Shown here: positions 6,306-7,102 of the stretch, in pieces | Layout of the letters: each line of letters opens with the position of its first letter | Position numbering within the stretch: the first letter of the stretch is position 1 | Assembly (NCBI GenBank): GCA_020025415.1 | Contig: JAHHSB010000064.1 | Location: 1-7,102 of the forward strand | Length of the DNA: 7,102 bases | Direction: 5' to 3' | DNA from: Oscillibacter sp. | GTDB taxonomy: Bacteria; Bacillota; Clostridia; Oscillospirales; Oscillospiraceae | Translations under genes and position numbers: made by a program | The notes under the pieces: model-generated | What the model was told of the DNA's origin: nothing | The model's input: only the letters and a program-made list of their open reading frames with translations | Database searches by the model: none

Positions 6306-6344
6306 AAGAGCAGGCGCTGAAAATTTTCAGCGCCTGCTCTTTTT
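6304..6344 (+). terminator. Palindromic bidirectional terminator after the fusion gene
   Basis: A perfect 20-bp inverted repeat without spacer (6304-6323 and 6324-6343) has A-rich outer arms and T-rich ends, so it is a terminator on both strands. The central AAAATTTT forms the loop. The stem begins inside the TAA stop (6303-6305) of the fusion gene. On the minus strand it follows the convergent gene's stop (6426) by about 80 bases. Confidence 0.95.
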
Positions 6345-6425
6345 GCCCAAGACGGCAGGGGACAGGGCTTGCCGGGAAAAGCTCCGCCCCAGAATAAAGG
6401 ACCGGCTGAGGAGCGAAAATCGGCC

Positions 6426-6836
6426 TCAGTCCCTCCAGATTCCGTTGAGCTGTCCTTCTTCAGGCTGAGAGCGGCTGGTCTCGTAGACAAAGCCGTACTG
6501 GGTCCTGTCGGTTTCCACCAGGGCAGTGACCAGGGGCGTGGTGGACAGAGTGGCAGGGCCCTTGCCGCCCTGGATGACGATGTGGTACTCGTCGGGGATC
6601 TCCAGCACCTGCGTCCAGCTGGGGACAGACACCTGCATCACCGCCGCTCCAGCCAGATCAGGGTGGGGAAGCAGCAGGAAAGGGGCGGAGTAGAGCTCGT
6701 GGAAGGAGTAGGAGAAGTAGCGGTAGCTCCCGGCATAGGAGAGGGCGGACTGCCACGGATAGACCAGCCAGTACGGCACGATGGCCCCCAGCCCCACCAC
6801 ACTTGCGGCGGCCCGCCAGGCGGTGTCCTGCAGCAC
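6426..6836 (-). CDS. Hypothetical protein with N-terminal membrane segment; 5' end uncertain
   Basis: I do not recognise this protein. From the GTG at 6836 it has 136 residues. One hydrophobic segment lies near residues 9-27 (AAASVVGLGAIVPYWLVYPW), then an aromatic Tyr/Ser/Phe-rich stretch (33-50), a soluble tail with beta-like strands (VMQVSVPSWTQVLEI, YHIVIQGG, TALVETD), and a charged end QLNGIWRD. Third positions are overwhelmingly G/C, so it is surely coding. The start is not convincing: GGAGG is only two bases from the GTG, there is no ATG nearby, and upstream in-frame codons become Arg-rich. In the adjacent frame, codons from a TTG at 6909 have better third positions (PKFRFQPLPTPGRQAKF) and would join near 6855, which suggests a frameshift or decayed N-terminus. 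The tail may face the outside of the membrane. It lies just after the rpsR terminator and converges on the fusion gene. Confidence 0.55.
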   Translation of the reverse strand: MLQDTAWRAAASVVGLGAIVPYWLVYPWQSALSYAGSYRYFSYSFHELYSAPFLLLPHPDLAGAAVMQVSVPSWTQVLEIPDEYHIVIQGGKGPATLSTTPLVTALVETDRTQYGFVYETSRSQPEEGQLNGIWRD

Positions 6837-6905
6837 CGCCTCCGGCTGGGGCGGGAAACTTTGCCTGCCGGCCCGGCGTCGGCAGCGGCTGGAAACGGAA
6901 TTTCG

Positions 6906-6942
6906 GCAAAGAAAAAGCCCCCGCCTTTTGGCGGGAGCTTTT
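6906..6942 (-). terminator. Intrinsic terminator after rpsR
   Basis: Read on the minus strand, a 13-bp stem (6942-6930 pairing with 6925-6913) with one U-G wobble has an AAAA loop and a CTTTTTC tail. It begins ten bases after the rpsR stop. The wobble pair would be a C-A mismatch on the plus strand, so it is oriented for rpsR. Confidence 0.93.
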
Positions 6943-6951
6943 AGACAGCAG

Positions 6952-7102
6952 TTAGTCGGTCACGTAGGGCAGCAGGGCGATCTGACGAGCGCGCTTGATG
7001 GCCTCGGTGAGCTGACGCTGATGCATAGCGCAGGTGCCGGTGGTTCTGCGGGGCAGAATCTTGGAGCGCTCGGAAACAAAGCGGCGCAGCTTAGCGGCAT
7101 CC
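6952..7102 (-). CDS. rpsR: 30S ribosomal protein S18, C-terminal part
   Basis: The last 49 residues of S18 are present; the start lies beyond the window. S18 is a small-subunit protein that contacts 16S rRNA and S6 on the platform. The sequence has the conserved blocks [38 protein letters not shown] and IALLPYVTD. The end of S18 is highly conserved, so the assignment is firm. The usual Lys of CAKHQR is Met here. In Firmicutes rpsR is normally last in rpsF-ssb-rpsR, which would lie to the right, and the terminator directly after the stop fits an operon end. Confidence 0.97.
   Translation of the reverse strand, partial: DAAKLRRFVSERSKILPRRTTGTCAMHQRQLTEAIKRARQIALLPYVTD

Overview
The window looks like part of a chromosome from a GC-rich, low-GC-Gram-positive-lineage bacterium of class Clostridia, most likely a gut Oscillospiraceae (Flavonifractor/Pseudoflavonifractor-like). 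The basis is CCA-encoding tRNA genes, AGGAGG-type ribosome binding sites, a SpoVB/MurJ-type flippase remnant, strong GC preference at third codon positions and T-tailed intrinsic terminators. The genus is inference, not proof.

Layout. Positions 1-173 hold the end of a tRNA operon: a partial tRNA-Asp(GTC), a complete tRNA-Thr(GGT) and a perfect UUCG-capped terminator. From 229 to 2165 the minus strand is partly a gene graveyard. It holds a broken GNAT acetyltransferase, then an intact YczE/YitT-like membrane protein with its own terminator, then a roughly 260-base stretch with only a possible tiny ORF, then a SpoVB-like flippase that has lost its whole middle and carries two frameshifts. From about 2260 to 6305 the plus strand holds three intact genes: an XdhC-family protein, a dCMP deaminase, and a 767-residue fusion of a polysaccharide pyruvyl transferase domain with a 2[4Fe-4S] ferredoxin and an F420-hydrogenase-beta-like domain. 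A 40-base palindrome closes this block and also faces the convergent minus-strand genes. From 6426 to the end the minus strand carries a hypothetical membrane-anchored protein with an uncertain 5' end, a terminator, and the 3' part of rpsR (ribosomal protein S18).

How they work together. The tRNAs and rpsR are housekeeping genes. The XdhC-like protein would help mature a molybdenum hydroxylase, but no such enzyme is in the window. The dCMP deaminase feeds dUMP to thymidylate synthesis and has its own likely promoter. The fusion gene lies 69 bases downstream of it and may be co-transcribed, though no metabolic link is evident. The fusion is the most interesting item. It joins cell-surface-glycan pyruvylation and iron-sulfur/flavin redox modules in one chain, with no glycosyltransferases around it. 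I see no CRISPR array, insertion sequence, phage gene or obvious defence system.
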